Position numbers and translations under genes: made by a program
In this document: piece by piece, positions 23,640-34,499 of the stretch
Position numbering within the stretch: position 1 is the first letter of the stretch
Layout: each line of letters starts with the position of its first letter
Notes under the pieces: generated by a model
Databases searched by the model: none
Told to the model about the DNA's origin: nothing
Seen by the model: the letters and a program-made list of their open reading frames with translations, nothing else
NCBI GenBank assembly: GCA_026419785.1
Contig: JAODTK010001777.1
Location: forward strand, 221,001-285,000
DNA: 64,000 bases
Direction: 5' to 3'
Source: Sclerodactyla briareus
Taxonomy: Eukaryota > Echinodermata > Holothuroidea > Dendrochirotida > Sclerodactylidae

Positions 23640-24935
23640 AGTCTCGTTCCAAGGCGGAGGACCGGGGCGGGGGGGGGGGCTGGGGGCGCTATCCCCCACT
23701 CAAAATCGTGGGGGCGGAAAAATCATTTCGACCAAAACGACCAATGAGTGGGGGAAAACGTCCTCGAAAACAGCGCAACCGTCAGGATTTTTTTCGGAAG
23801 AAATTGCTAAGCCGCAGGTAGGTATATTCCTTTACCGTTAAGAAAAAACCCGTAAACGGTAGGCCTGGAAGTATGTTCTGATTCCCTAGGCCTATCATAG
23901 CACTATTTCAACATGGAACAACTGTTAGACAGATTTAGGCATATTAGCCAGAAGTGTGATTAGAACCAACCTCAAGGCCCTTGGTTTACTTCACATTTGT
24001 GGTAACAGAAAGAATGTGGATCACCAAGTCGTAAAGTCGTGAAACTGTGTTTTTCCTCCCAAATGGATGGGTTATATGGTGCTATATTTAGCACCAAATC
24101 GCATCTAGACCTATCTGACAATGCAAAAATTTTCCCCTTAAACACCCCTCCTCCATTGTCCGTCTACAACTTTAGCCCCCTCTCCCCCACTCGAAATTCG
24201 TTCCTACCCACTGGTCTCGTCTATCCGACACGCTCAGTGATCAACCCCTCCGCCACGTATCACATCTTGGCGCAAGGTTTATTGCTTTTTCAAAACTCGT
24301 TATGTGTGATGTCCCTGAATGGCGATTTGATTTTTCCCCGAGCTGGTAGTCCGAGTCTCCAACTGGCTTAGAGTGTCTCAAATGCTTCTCTCGGAGCGAT
24401 CTTCGCTTAAAAAGCTTTTCTTCGAGTCTCGCGACGTGCCGAAAAATCTCAATTGTCTATGTGCACTACAATGACCAAAGGATCTGGTTGGTCCCATCAT
24501 AGAGTTCTTCGTTTGTATCCAATTGTTATTGTTGAACATTGCGGCGTAGTCTTCTTTGGAAAGTGTCAATTTTTTTATTTTTTTTATATTTTTAGTTAAA
24601 AAAACACAATTCACAATTAAAAATACTCTTTATTAGGGCACCGAAAATCCGGAGTTTGATGCTTGTTCCTATTCGTCTGCTCTTGAAAATTGTTGACATA
24701 GTTTTGAAGCGTTGTTGGTATACCACTTTTCTGTTAATGGTCTTTTTCGGTTCCCCCAACAGCTCTTACTATTTTACATTTCTTCCAACTTCTCCTTGGC
24801 CATTTCCTGTGATTGATATTTCTCAAATTTCGTGCTGTTTATTTCAGATTTCTTTCTTCTTGTCAGTTTCTCAGTCCTCGTTCTTCGATGTCCTTGTAAA
24901 GTATATGTTTACCAGTTGATGCCCAAGATATATCC
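23640..24935. other. Interval between GTTCACA blocks, no transposase recognised
   Basis: A G-rich hairpin-prone stretch at 23650-23720 (CCCCCACT / GTGGGGG words) resembles sequences at 41.66 kb and 59.57-59.64 kb. Plus-strand frames at 24039-24371 and 24656-24919, and a minus frame at 24614-24378, have no motif I recognise. Confidence 0.4.
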
Positions 24936-24937
24936 AT

Positions 24938-25075
24938 CAGCGATTGATTGTCCACGGTTTGCGAAAGCGATCGATACGATTAATGTATCGGATGGAGTGT
25001 TCACACTTGGTGCGCATCAAAAAATTTCGTACGATAAATTTTTATCGGCCGTCTTGGCGACTAACATAACGGAGA
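24938..25075 (+). repeat. Second GTTCACA/TATCG block
   Basis: Directly repeats the terminal block of 23.44-23.64 kb and contains an imperfect palindrome around CGATACGATTAATGTATCG. It may be the inner or distal subterminal region of the same element. Confidence 0.4.
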
Positions 25076-26019
25076 CAAGTGGTGGGATTCAGTTGAGAAA
25101 GCATTTTTTCCCTTTTAGCGCTTCAGGTGGAATAGCTTGGTCGACAGAACTTTTTGATACGATTTCCAATCAATTCGAAGCTTGTGTCTATCTTAGTACT
25201 TGTAGGAGGCGTGAACTTTTGTCTTGAAATAGCATAATATACTTCTGAGGACGTTTTCAACAGCACAATTTTAAAACGGGGGGTCAGACACTTTCACACC
25301 ACCTTTCACCACAACACACCCCCCTCCTCATATTCCCCTTTTACCTCCCCCCTCATATTCGTCCACCAAGACGGTTACCACCTCTCAATATGCCCCAACC
25401 AGTAGAGATCTAGCCTGCTCCTTCGGTGTAGAGAACATTTGGAGGATTATTAAGAGAGCAATTAACCGAAATCAGTGGAGCTTTTGACTATCTTTGAAGC
25501 CCTAAACAACGAATTATCTTAGGTATCTCAGTAGGTAGGTATCGCATATTGTCGAATTCAAGAATAAATAATATGTGATTATGATGGTAATCAGGACTTG
25601 TTCAACCCCCCCCTCCCCCCCCCTCCTCCGATAACCGTCTCCGCCATCGCAGTGCTCTTTGAGGATCTGTTTGTTTCGGGATATTCGCTATACTGATCCA
25701 GTTTCGTTAGTCCTGTTGTGAGCGAGACACCGTTGGGGACATGGATTTCCGCCTCATGCTGGGTTGAGAAGTGTTTCGATTCTGGAGTTCATGCAACGTG
25801 CTTTCCGATGGGGGAGGTGAAATGGCAGACATTGAGGAAAGTTCCGTGGTGACGAAAACATCATCCATAGAAGTGGAAGTGGACTTGAGTACCTTCTAAA
25901 AACCGGTGCACCTGTGCCTTTCCAAAAAAAATTCATACCGACACTCCGTATTCCGAGTCGATGGAATCATTAGCCAGTTAGCCGTAGTTTGCTAATGGTT
26001 AAGAGTAGTAGAACGTGTG

Positions 26020-26135
26020 TTGTAGGAGTGTTTGCACTCTGGAGAATTTCTCGAGAAGCGTGGTTCGTGCCATCCATCCTGTTTTACACACAGGGTTACT
26101 TTCCGGATTCCGTTATGCTCTCTCTAAAAGAAGAC
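26020..26135 (+). pseudogene. Short LINE RT remnant
   Basis: The plus frame LWRISREAW...VPSILF matches the ALWRILG...VPIHPV part of the RT fragment at 43.0-43.44 kb, and both are followed by the same sequence leading to a Ser-Gly exon. It is a small residue of the RT seen in block copy 2. Confidence 0.45.
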
Positions 26136-26182
26136 CTGCCTCATGTTTGCTGTTTTGTTTTGTTTTACTGAACCCATCTTAG

Positions 26183-26282
26183 GATTCGACCACCGAAGAA
26201 GGGTCGAAGAAGGTTCCGGGTCTTGGTGATTTGTGAACTCTCTGGGAAGGACGGCGAGTTTATCGAACAGGAAGGGTCCCGG
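26183..26282 (+). pseudogene. 81-bp Ser-Gly exon, degenerate copy 1
   Basis: Follows the conserved acceptor context GAACCCATCTTAG and begins DSTTEEGS, but an internal duplication (GAAGAAG) and a TGA stop break it. The donor reads GGAATATT in place of GGTAATCT. It is the most diverged of the five copies. Confidence 0.55.
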
Positions 26283-26589
26283 AATATTTACGATATTAGT
26301 TATTATTATTCTGAATGTAGGGGATTGTGGAAAGCGCTTCTCTGGCCGGATTCTCTCCTTGCAGCGAGAACACACATTACAGTTCCACAGTGGTAGTCCA
26401 CTTATGGCATGTCTCATGAAGAGGAATCATATGCCCGATACCCCAACGCGAAGTCAAATGTTTCTGGTCAAGTGTCACTAATGTGAGGTAAATTGGGCCA
26501 GATTTTGATTAACATCTAACCCAACATTTGGTTTGACCCAGAGAGCAGGTTAAGAATAGGATTCGGGTTAATATTTTTGTATCACATGT

Positions 26590-26790
26590 GGTCCTGCGGA
26601 AGATGGTGGTATCAATCAGCACTCTGCAAAACAAATATTGCCGGTTCGAAATCCAGGCAGTCACAGGACGTTCTTCCCTCAGGTGCTGTACTTGCGCAGC
26701 TGCGATGCTAGGTCTCGTTCATCGCTCCATGGTTCCGCTGTAATGCATTGACTTTTCTGTGGTTACTGTGGTTCGTCACGGATATTTCAA
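26590..26790 (+). mobile_element. SINE-like repeat with B-box-like motif, copy 1
   Basis: Contains GTGGTATCAATCAGCACTC and GCCGGTTCGAAATCC, which recall A and B boxes of a tRNA-type head. Then follow TGCTGTACTTGCGCAGCTGC and CTCCATGGTTCCGCTGTAATG. A close copy lies at 43890-44090, and the head alone recurs at about 28735-28800. The match to a tRNA is weak. Confidence 0.42.
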
Positions 26791-27074
26791 TATTTCCTCG
26801 TCGGCTCTGAGCAGTGACGTTGAACTTCCGCCTCCCCTCTCCACGCCTCCCCAGGTTCCTAAAAAGGGTCGGGTCTGGAGGTTCACTGATGTCCTTCCGG
26901 ATTGGACTTGATAATATAATAATTTACATGAATGCCGTCATTGACTCGTTCCTATTGCTTTACATTTTTCTTAGGCTACAACACCCTGAATCTTACCGAT
27001 CATTCTTATTGGCCCCCCCATAATTTCAGAAGAGTCTAATTCCCATCACTTCTCCATGTACATTCCTCTATTCA

Positions 27075-27430
27075 TTACTAAACTAAACATGTGTAGCTGC
27101 TAAACCTCCCACGTGTATATCCCCGCTTTTCAGCAAACATTGGGAAGAAATATCGACCACGCCAACACGCCCCCGTGAAGACCATTTTGGGTCAGACTAA
27201 GATCATGTTGTTTGGGACTAAAAACAAAAGTCTAAATCCACCAAGTTTGGTTCCAAACAAAAAATTGCGAAAAAGCAGAACTTTGACCTCTGGTGAGCTG
27301 GAGACAGGTCACATGTTATTCGGGGCCAATTTGTCCCACCCACCAAGTTTTCTGTGAATCGGCAGCTGTCCTTTCGACAAAAAACAAACACACACAATTT
27401 GACCTCCAGTTCGGACATCGAAATCACCGT
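27075..27430 (+). repeat. TGACCT-repeat family, partial copy
   Basis: Starts ACATGTGTAGCTGCTAAACCTCC, then CACGTGTATATCCCCGC, and holds two of the ~110-bp internal units (CACCAAGTTT, TTTGACCTC). It lacks the 3' GGCGG/CCCCGG tail present in the copies at 31.3, 44.4, 48.5 and 50.3 kb. Confidence 0.75.
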
Positions 27431-27464
27431 CTGTTTTTGTTTTGTTTTACTGAACCCATCTTAG

Positions 27465-27543
27465 GATTCGACCACCGAACAGGGTCCGGTTCTGGTGATG
27501 AACTCTCTGGAGACGTCGATTTCCTCGAGCAGAAGGGTTCCAG
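27465..27543 (+). CDS. 81-bp Ser-Gly exon, copy 2 (79 bp as read)
   Basis: Preceded by TTTTGTTTTACTGAACCCATCTTAG, a reasonable 3' splice site, and followed by GGTTCCAG|GTAATCT, a near-consensus donor. The frame DSTTE(E)...GSGSGDELSGD, then DFLEQ, is kept apart from two single-base deletions. The peptide is acidic with Ser-Gly pairs (GSGSGDE, LSGD), fitting a possible glycosaminoglycan attachment segment. The exon call rests on splice context and on its recurrence at four other positions. Confidence 0.6.
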
Positions 27544-27799
27544 GTAATCTATTACGAATATACTTATGTAGGATTGTGGGAAGCGCTTTTCTGGCCGAAT
27601 TCCTCTCCCAGCAGAGAACACACTGGTGATAGACATTACAGTGACAGTTGTAGTCCACTTATGGCATTGCCAATGGAGAGTAATGTGTCAATCCAAACCT
27701 GTAACACACAGAGTTTTAACTTGCGGATTTCGTAGAATTCTATATAAGAAAGAACCTCTTCAATGTTTTCTTTATGTTTTGCTTACTAAACCCATCTAG

Positions 27800-27878
27800 G
27801 ATTCGACCACCGAGATGGTCCGTTTCTGGTGATGAACTCTCTGGAGACGGCGATTTCCTCGAGCAGTAAGGTTCCCAG
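27800..27878 (+). pseudogene. 81-bp Ser-Gly exon, copy 3, damaged
   Basis: Same acceptor context (ACCCATCTAG) and start (DSTTE). Indels shift the frame around GAGATGGTCCG, GAGCAGTAAGG replaces GAGCAGGAAGG, and the donor is CAGTAATCT, having lost the G of GT. It lies only ~260 bp after copy 2, evidence of local exon duplication inside block copy 1. Confidence 0.55.
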
Positions 27879-28194
27879 TAATCTATTAAGTCGCTTCAAT
27901 GGTTCCGCTGTAATGCAGTGGACTTCTTACTTACCCCACTACCCGAATCTTCAGAGAATGTGTTTCAAAGGGTCCCGAATACCATGACCCACTCACGTCT
28001 GTCAGATGGGGGACGATCAAACCGGCCCCGGATCAGGAATAGAAATATAAATAATGAATGCTCTATTATAATATTTGTTCTGTTATTTTCAAATCATATC
28101 CATCAATGTCTAGATGAGTCGTTTGTGTTTTACAAACCACCTTCGTTGTCATCTGTTATTCTCATTCTCTCTTTTAAATGATCTCTTAAAGCAG

Positions 28195-28294
28195 CATTCA
28201 CTCCGATGCAGATTATTCCGGTGACTATCACTCCGGGAGTGGAGGCCTTCCCGATCAATCAAAATTTATATTCCAACCACCATGTCCCGAAAAG
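28195..28294 (+). CDS. Second Ser-Gly exon, block copy 1
   Basis: Exon-like segment between ATCTCTTAAAGCAG and AAAAG|GTAACTTATT. The open frame reads IHSDADYSGDYHSGSGGLP and continues to the donor without a stop. It is acidic with Ser-Gly and SGSG motifs, like the 81-bp exon, and is conserved at 46546-46653 with the same splice boundaries. No known domain; a linker or glycosaminoglycan-attachment region is inferred from composition. Confidence 0.62.
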
Positions 28295-28439
28295 GTAACT
28301 TATTTGCACGCAACATAAGACAGTGTCTTGTGTGATGTACTTAATAGCATATGCGCCACAAGGACGCCAATGAGAATTAATTTAAATATTCATGGATATT
28401 GGAGATTTTCATTTATGTTGTTATTTCCTACTGATGGTT

Positions 28440-28704
28440 GCATAGAGTTACCCTCCGTCTCTATACAAACACCAATAATGAATCATTTGAAGAAACTAAT
28501 CGAGAGATTTCGCCAACGGCTGAACGACGTGCCATATGCATTGGCAAAAGAAATCAATTGTCGGGCTGTACCTTCAAAAATGTAAATGAAGTAATGAGCG
28601 ACTATAGACTTGATCACTGTGAAAGTAAACCGAACCCGAGGATTAGCCCTGAACTGCAATATCGCAATATGCAGACCTGGATAACGATGCTATACACTGG
28701 TTAA
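28440..28704 (+). CDS. Unidentified conserved coding segment, block copy 1
   Basis: An uninterrupted plus frame of about 88 residues starts VTLRLYTNTNNESFEE and runs through CTFKNVNEVMSDYRLDHCES. It is preceded by a plausible acceptor (GATGGTTGCATAG). The equivalent at 46795-47060 keeps EVMSDYRLDHCES followed by RISPEL, with more frame breaks. It lies downstream of the Ser-Gly exons and upstream of the IgGFc-like exon. I do not recognise the family. A SEA-like extracellular module is possible but unproven. Confidence 0.45.
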
Positions 28705-28734
28705 TTGTCGTTCTGCGCCGCATGGGGCGGGGGA

Positions 28735-29330
28735 ATGGGTATGGTAATCAGTGACGCCATTGCAAGCACATATTCCGGTTTCGAAATTCGCAGTCACTTG
28801 GACGCTTTTGTTCCCTAGGTTGATGTCCTTGCATTTTGGTGGTTCGCCACGACAGCGTCCTCATCAACGTATGTTATGGAGCCGTTTAAAATGGGCACTT
28901 GAATTCGCATACTAACTCCCTTTCGCCTTCAATTTATGATTCTCTTCAACTTTTGGACTTGTCAACAGAGATAAAATGGACATCGCGCTGATTTTCGAGA
29001 TAGTGGTCAAAATATCGGCCATAAGAAGGGACTCCACTGGGGATACAATAATATGCATGAAACACAGAAGTCATTGCAGAATTGAGATAATCAGTATGGT
29101 CTGATTTCCCAGTATGCATTATCCCGTCCCCAGTAATTGGAATTCTTTGTAATTATTACTATTCACAATCTAAGATTGCGTCCAAAATGGCCGATAAACT
29201 CGAAAAAAGACTTAGTAAATGATGGGAACATGACATGACCGGCACCCAAGAGGTAGGGAAGTGAAGAGCCAGGCCATTGTATAATGAGGTGCTGGGTAAT
29301 CGGATAATCAGCTTGTCCAGGCCGCGCGTA
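28735..29330. other. Unassigned stretch with SINE-like head fragment
   Basis: At 28740-28800, GTAATCAGTGACGCC and TCCGGTTTCGAAATTCGC echo the SINE-like repeat at 26.6 and 43.9 kb. The rest is unassigned and non-coding. Confidence 0.4.
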
Positions 29331-29439
29331 GTAAGTGCCTTTCAATATGCAGCAGCCTGATTATCTCTCCACTAGTCCATCCTGCCTGGATCCTTCTAGA
29401 TCAATGGAGGTATTTCAGGCGGCTGGCCATCCACCCCAC

Positions 29440-29800
29440 CGTCTGAAATGTAAGTCATCATTATTTAGGGCTACTGCGCATGCCCCCCCCGGCGAATATA
29501 TTCTGCAATGTATTGACTGGTTACCAGTTAAGTCTCCATTGTGGATAGCATATGCAGTGATGCGTCTGGCGCGCCCAAACTCACCACTTAAATAAGTTTG
29601 CAAATCGGTTGTTACATCGCCTGGAAAAACTAGGGATCGACTTGGAAATAGAATGGGGGACCAATTCATGCAGAGGTCTTCTTGCGCAATCATACTGTCG
29701 ATTTAGAATACTTTTCAAAAAAAGCCTTAGACAGTTTGGTTGCGTCGTATACCGCATTTATATATTCTCGAGATCAACGACTCGTAGAAGGCTTATTCCA
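29440..29800 (+). pseudogene. Possible LINE RT C-terminal remnant
   Basis: The plus frame reads ILQCIDWLPVKSPLWIAY, resembling the LxWLPV block near the C-terminus of L2/CR1-type RT, followed by FKKSLRQF further on. Only this box is convincing; the flanks are decayed. It is absent from block copy 2, so it may be a later insertion. Confidence 0.35.
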
Positions 29801-29829
29801 AAGTTTAGACCCATTTAATCGATGGGCCT

Positions 29830-30400
29830 AAGAACAGTGAATAGAGAAGAAGACGATTGAATTACCTCAAATGTTCGCCAAATTTCCAGACCCGCTCTCA
29901 AACACGAACTCTCACTATTCACACCTACTCATCATAACAGTTGGGATATTAAATACTGAGTCCATATAGAGACGACAAACAACGACACGGAACAACTCTG
30001 TTCCTATATCTTGATTTTAGTGGGATTGGTATCGTTTCAGAATTTCGCTATGATAGTTGGCAAATGCTATCTAACCTACTGCATTGCCCAAATGATGCTC
30101 ATCTCAAACGAACAACTTTACATCTGGTTTGGCATTATACCATTCATAAACCATTTCCGTGACTTCTGAATTTACATAAATTTTGATAGTAGTACCTTCT
30201 TATACTTACGATTCTTAAGGTTTCTCACTAGGCAGCTAAGAGTAGGAGTATAATGATACAAGTCAGCCAAGTAGTTGTTACTACTTACTTTTGGTTTCTC
30301 AAGCACCCGGTGGAGCGGGTTCGGGATCCCGGTAGGTGAGTCCTAGCATATAGGAAAACTCTAAAATGATCCCCTCGGAAAGCTCAGTATGGCGGAGGAA
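29830..30400. other. Unassigned stretch
   Basis: Non-coding, probably intron of the duplicated gene. No motif recognised. Confidence 0.35.
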
Positions 30401-30404
30401 CGGA

Positions 30405-31265
30405 GGGTAAACAATTTGCAAGGTGCCGTCGGCGTGTGAGTAATAACTCATACCAACATAGAGTGAGAAATACAGGAACATACAATATGGCATTCCAAGT
30501 TGCAACCTATGATTCGGCAACGTAAGAAATAGTAGCATGCCACTCGCGAGTTCCGAAGGCTGTCAAGCCAGTTACTATTGGAACATGATTTCTCTATGTA
30601 ACTGATAAGCTGGTCCATACTCGGATCGTAGTTTACCTTTTTATCATTCAAAGTTGGGGGCAGTGGTCTCTAGATCAAAGTGATGTTCGAGGGTAAAACG
30701 GACCAACACTCTGTTTCATACATATTGTTTTCGTGTAACGATACTACGGAGCCTATGCCACCACTGGTAAGATAGTGCCCCGTGGTGGGTGGGGTACACT
30801 AATGGATAGGCCATGGTGGGGGAGGGTTAAAGAAATTTTGGTATATTGCACCATTTATGACTCATATGTATATAGTGTTCCTCTTCCTCGAATAGGGCAT
30901 TTTTTCTGATTATATGGAATTTCTTAAGTTTTATCAAATTCGACTCAAGCCGAAGGTCCCTTGGGGGGAATTTCAACAAAACGACTTCTCTAAGTTCATG
31001 TTTTTCAGGTGAATGAAATAAATGGTCTCGATAACTTCAGTCTTTGACCCTCGTATCAAACTGACCTTAATTGAGGAATGATTGAAGAAGGGGAATCGCT
31101 TATTTCTCTTAATGGTTCTGATAGCCAAATTATCATTCTTACACGCCTGAGAGTTATGATCTTAGTGGCCCGACCTTCCCAAAATAGAGGTTTGCAGTTG
31201 CGTGTATTCTACATCAATATGAAGCTACGCCATGGCGTCGCTCTAAACCGGTGTCCACGAGCCCA
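30405..31265 (+). repeat. Single copy of the ~1.7-kb unit (5' part)
   Basis: Matches 47.6-48.5 kb and 49.35-50.27 kb: CATAGAGTGAGAAATAC, ACATACAATATGGCATTCC, AACTGATAAGCTGGTC, CGGACCAACA. It is followed by the TGACCT-repeat family. Block copy 2 has this unit twice in tandem. Confidence 0.8.
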
Positions 31266-31868
31266 TGACATAAGATCAAATCGACAGTGTAGGCTGGTAA
31301 ACCGCCTACGTGTATATCCCCGCGTCTATTGGTAAGAAGTATCTAACCCCTAACCAACCTATGAAGACCTTCATTTTGGTCAGAAAGCAATATAGCCTTC
31401 ATCCACCGTGCCGTTTTGGTGTAACCCATGGAAGGTCCAAAAAAGTCACATGAATCATCATGATTTGACCCACGATGGGCCTTTAAATGACCTTACCCCT
31501 CCACCAAGTTTTCGTTCAAATCTGACAAAGTTTGGAAAATACATAACTATATGCAATTTTTATCCATTCCTATGGATCTTTGAGATACCTCCACATTTCC
31601 GGAATCACTATATTTCTACCCACCAAGTGTCGTTCAATCCAACGAACATGAAATGTCCGCAAAAATTATATGTAGTTAGCGGCCCCAAACTTGCATGATG
31701 CCGCACTTGCGAACTCTCCCGAATGTCACTAGTGCGCCCATGTGTACCAGGTTCAGATCACTCGGATACAGCGTTACAGAGTTAAGATAGTTAACGAGCC
31801 TGGGACTGGCGGCGCTAACACACCCAAACCATAATATCCCCGGACCCTCCCGTGCCGCGGGGAATCAC
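31265..31868 (+). repeat. TGACCT-repeat family, copy in block 1
   Basis: Starts GTGTAGGCTGGTAAACCGCC with CGTGTATATCCCCGC. It holds ~110-bp internal units (CCACCAAGTTTTCGTTCAAATC, GACAAAGTTTGG). It ends with AGATCACTCGGAT, CTGGGACTGGCGGCG and CATAATATCCCCGG, immediately upstream of the IgGFc-like exon. Confidence 0.78.
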
Positions 31869-31869
31869 A

Positions 31870-33780
31870 TGCCAACCTCCCAGTTCTCCTTGCATGCAAT
31901 GCGGGTTGATTCGCGGTAGTAATACTGCTTCAGCAATTCGTCCCAGACCTGTCTCAGGTGGAAGAAAGATTCTGTGCGGGGAATCCCAAGACGTCCTTAG
32001 TGTTGTGCACTTTTCCTGGGAATTAGCACAATGAACGTCAGTGCTGTAAATTAGCTCTTATCGTGGTCGCGTTCAGTGGGGGAACTACATCAGTCCACTT
32101 GAGAGTGACACTCCTTGGTGGTGGTTCCCGTAGGTAGAACCTTCACCATTATGGATGGGTCCTCCAGGCGTGTGAACATTCCTTTCGAATTTATCCTGGA
32201 TGTCTGCGGAACGCCAGCAGAAGTTATTGGAATTGTTGCTGATAAGGACGTGTCGTCTATGGACTGAGCACCATATATTCCCCGGATCTTCCTCGCGATT
32301 CCTGTTAGTTATCTACTAAGATGTTCGTACGTTGCCCATGGTTACAACGACCGCTACCTAAATGCAGACCCCCTTCTCGCTTGCAGTCGGAGTTGAGAAT
32401 GACACTTTTGTTCGCATTGTTCTAGTCGCGTCACGAGGAATTCGAAGGTACCACCAAGTACCAGCCGGGGGAAACTCTTTACATTCACCGTCAGAAACAC
32501 GAGGTTGTCAAATTGTGTCACTCGCCTCGGGCACAAGGCAGCGCTTGCGTCATCTCGAAACAATAACCAATCGCTTTTTGTTTGGTGGATGACCTAGGGT
32601 AGCACCCCGGCGTCTCATGTGAACATAACTGTCTGAGCAGCTTGTTCCGCCGGTCGAGGCTGGTGAGACATATTATGTTATATAGCGGCACTATACACTT
32701 AACGACGAGTCCCTATACAACAATTCATCACTCAATATGTTCCAGATACCGTGATTATTCTTCTCAACACGGAAGTGATTCTACATCCTGGTGAATTGTG
32801 GCAAGGTGAACTGATGCACTGGCGTAAATCCCTCCAACACCATCGCGGTTATGCAACACTTAAAAATATCAACCTAGAGACAGTCGACCCTTCGATTATC
32901 CAGTTACCATCTCAAGAACAGTTCAGCTCGGCCCTCTTGTTTTTTCTACTCCCCCATCTACAAGAATTCGTCGAGGTTGTCACAAGTTTTTTTTTTTTTT
33001 TCCTGAACAATCGTTTGTAAATCCAATGAACACGAGAGTGTTCTTGTTAATTGAAAATATTCAATCTCCTGATCATCGGCCCGAATTCACTAACCCGTAC
33101 TATCCGAGGAACTGATTACAATGTATTCACTGTTCAAGTCCCCGAGGGAGGGGGGTTATTTCAATAGAGAGCAAAACGTGTCAGCTCCCCCATTTCGGGT
33201 CGTCGCTTGTCTACGGTATGAAAAGGACTAAACGTAGGATATCTGCTGGTCTGTCCCTCCCGTTCAGCAAACGTCTACTCAAAACGGAACCGTCTTTTTA
33301 ATGAGGTCGCCGACAGCTCTTAGCCTGAACATGCCTGTCTTGGAGATAAGGTGCACCAACAAAACCCGGTTTGGCCGTTTTTCATTTGCCGTGGAGTTCC
33401 TGTTGTCCGAGGATATTCTCGCGATACATCTAGTTGTCTGCCGTAGGTATTCCATGACGTATCCTTTGTGACGGTAGATCTGTCGCTGGATGGCGGTAAG
33501 ACATACCCATTCAGGGTGAGATGTATATGTTCCCGACACAAGCGTTATTTGACAACGTGTTAGTTTGAACATCAATTGGTACCGTCGATTTTAGGTCTGA
33601 AGCTGAATTGCGTAAACTATTTACATTGGAGCCTTAGATTTGCATGCTGACTATGTCGAGTTTTTACTTGTCAAATATCCTTCCCAGAAATATCCTTCCC
33701 TTCGAGTGGACGAAGGACACATGTCATTGCCGAGCGTTGGCAACAAGGCGTTATAAATTTTTTGGCCGTAGTCAACGTTG
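31870..33780 (+). pseudogene. IgGFc-binding-protein-like long exon, block copy 1, frame-broken
   Basis: Corresponds base for base, with many small indels, to 51.0-52.93 kb. Recognisable frames include LAVGVENDTF...RIV at 32380-32430, the region around GCAATTCGTCCCAGACC, ILLNTEVILHPGELWQGE at 32755-32810, and INLETVDPSIIQLPSQEQFS at about 32870-32930. These track the IgGFc-binding domain of secreted, mucin-like FCGBP-type proteins. The copy has more stops than copy 2, including a poly-T insertion at 32987-33001. It keeps the 3' part (GATCTGTCGCTGGATGGCGG at about 33477) and the ...TATCCTTCCCAG end. Decay and read error cannot be told apart. Confidence 0.72.
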
Positions 33781-33784
33781 CACA

Positions 33785-34495
33785 AATACGATTCCTTCAA
33801 AGAGAATGCTTCGGGAAGTGCGTGCGAAGCTCACGCAATTTCTCGGGCCTTTTTTGTTCCGGGTATTATTTACTTTCCGGAACGAGAGTCATATCAAATA
33901 ATTATCATTAGCATGGACTTCATTCTCTGGATAATAGATGGGCCAACTGAATCTAATATGTCTCAGCTCGACGATCTATCGGCTGCTCTTCAATAGAAGG
34001 CAAGTGACTTCACAAACATGCAATGCCTGGACTGATGCGCACCTGTGGAAGAACTGTCGTTCAGTTATCATTTCGTTTTCGCATCATGCGAACATCTGGT
34101 CATGTAGGCGACCATACTTTGTATCCTCGACGGGGTGACTCTTTCGTTCGCTGTCGCTCTTTCAATCTATCTCCGGTCCTGTATTGTCTTAACTGACAAC
34201 GACCCATAAACTTTACATCATGATCGTTGCTACCCTGAGCTGAAGATTTCCCAACGGATACTTTACTTCATTTTAGAGTGGCATGCTCGTCAACGCTTGG
34301 CCGACCTGAATCCCATCTTCCTCGTCATAGTCAGCATGTGTTACATCTGTCCCTTCTTAGTCTGTCTTCTACAATAGTTCATCTGTCTTCATCGAGCTAG
34401 GTCCTTCTTGACGTCCTCTCCCTCCTTCCATTCAGTTTGCCTTGGAGTAGATGGTTTTGTAATTTCTGTGCTCTGGTAATGTGCAAAACGTTATT
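33785..34495. other. Downstream part of the IgGFc-like gene region, unassigned
   Basis: Not present after block copy 2, where an RTE LINE follows at once. Short plus frames (33778-33996, 33938-34138) might include further exons of the gene, but no domain is recognisable. Confidence 0.35.
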
Positions 34496-34499
34496 AGCA

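Larger units (their letters stand above)
25240..33780 (+). repeat. Large duplicated block, copy 1
   Basis: Collinear with 42.13-52.93 kb. Matching landmarks include GTAGGTAGGTATC (25530 and 42410), GGCAGACATTGAGGAAAGTTC (25821 and 42682), the Ser-Gly exon, ACCCAACATTTGGTTTGACCC (26519 and 43830), the second Ser-Gly exon (28195 and 46546), AATGAGCGACTATAGACTTG (28592 and 46936), the GTGCCGTC(G/T)GCGTGTGAGTA segment (30422 and 47609), and the IgGFc-like exon. Copy 1 is shorter because one ~1.7 kb internal unit is single here and doubled in copy 2. Both copies are followed by an RTE-type LINE. Confidence 0.85.

Noticed and set aside
24832..25227. 131-residue plus-strand frame as a transposase or host gene
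   Set aside because: It overlaps the GTTCACA/TATCG terminal blocks and contains no recognisable catalytic motif.
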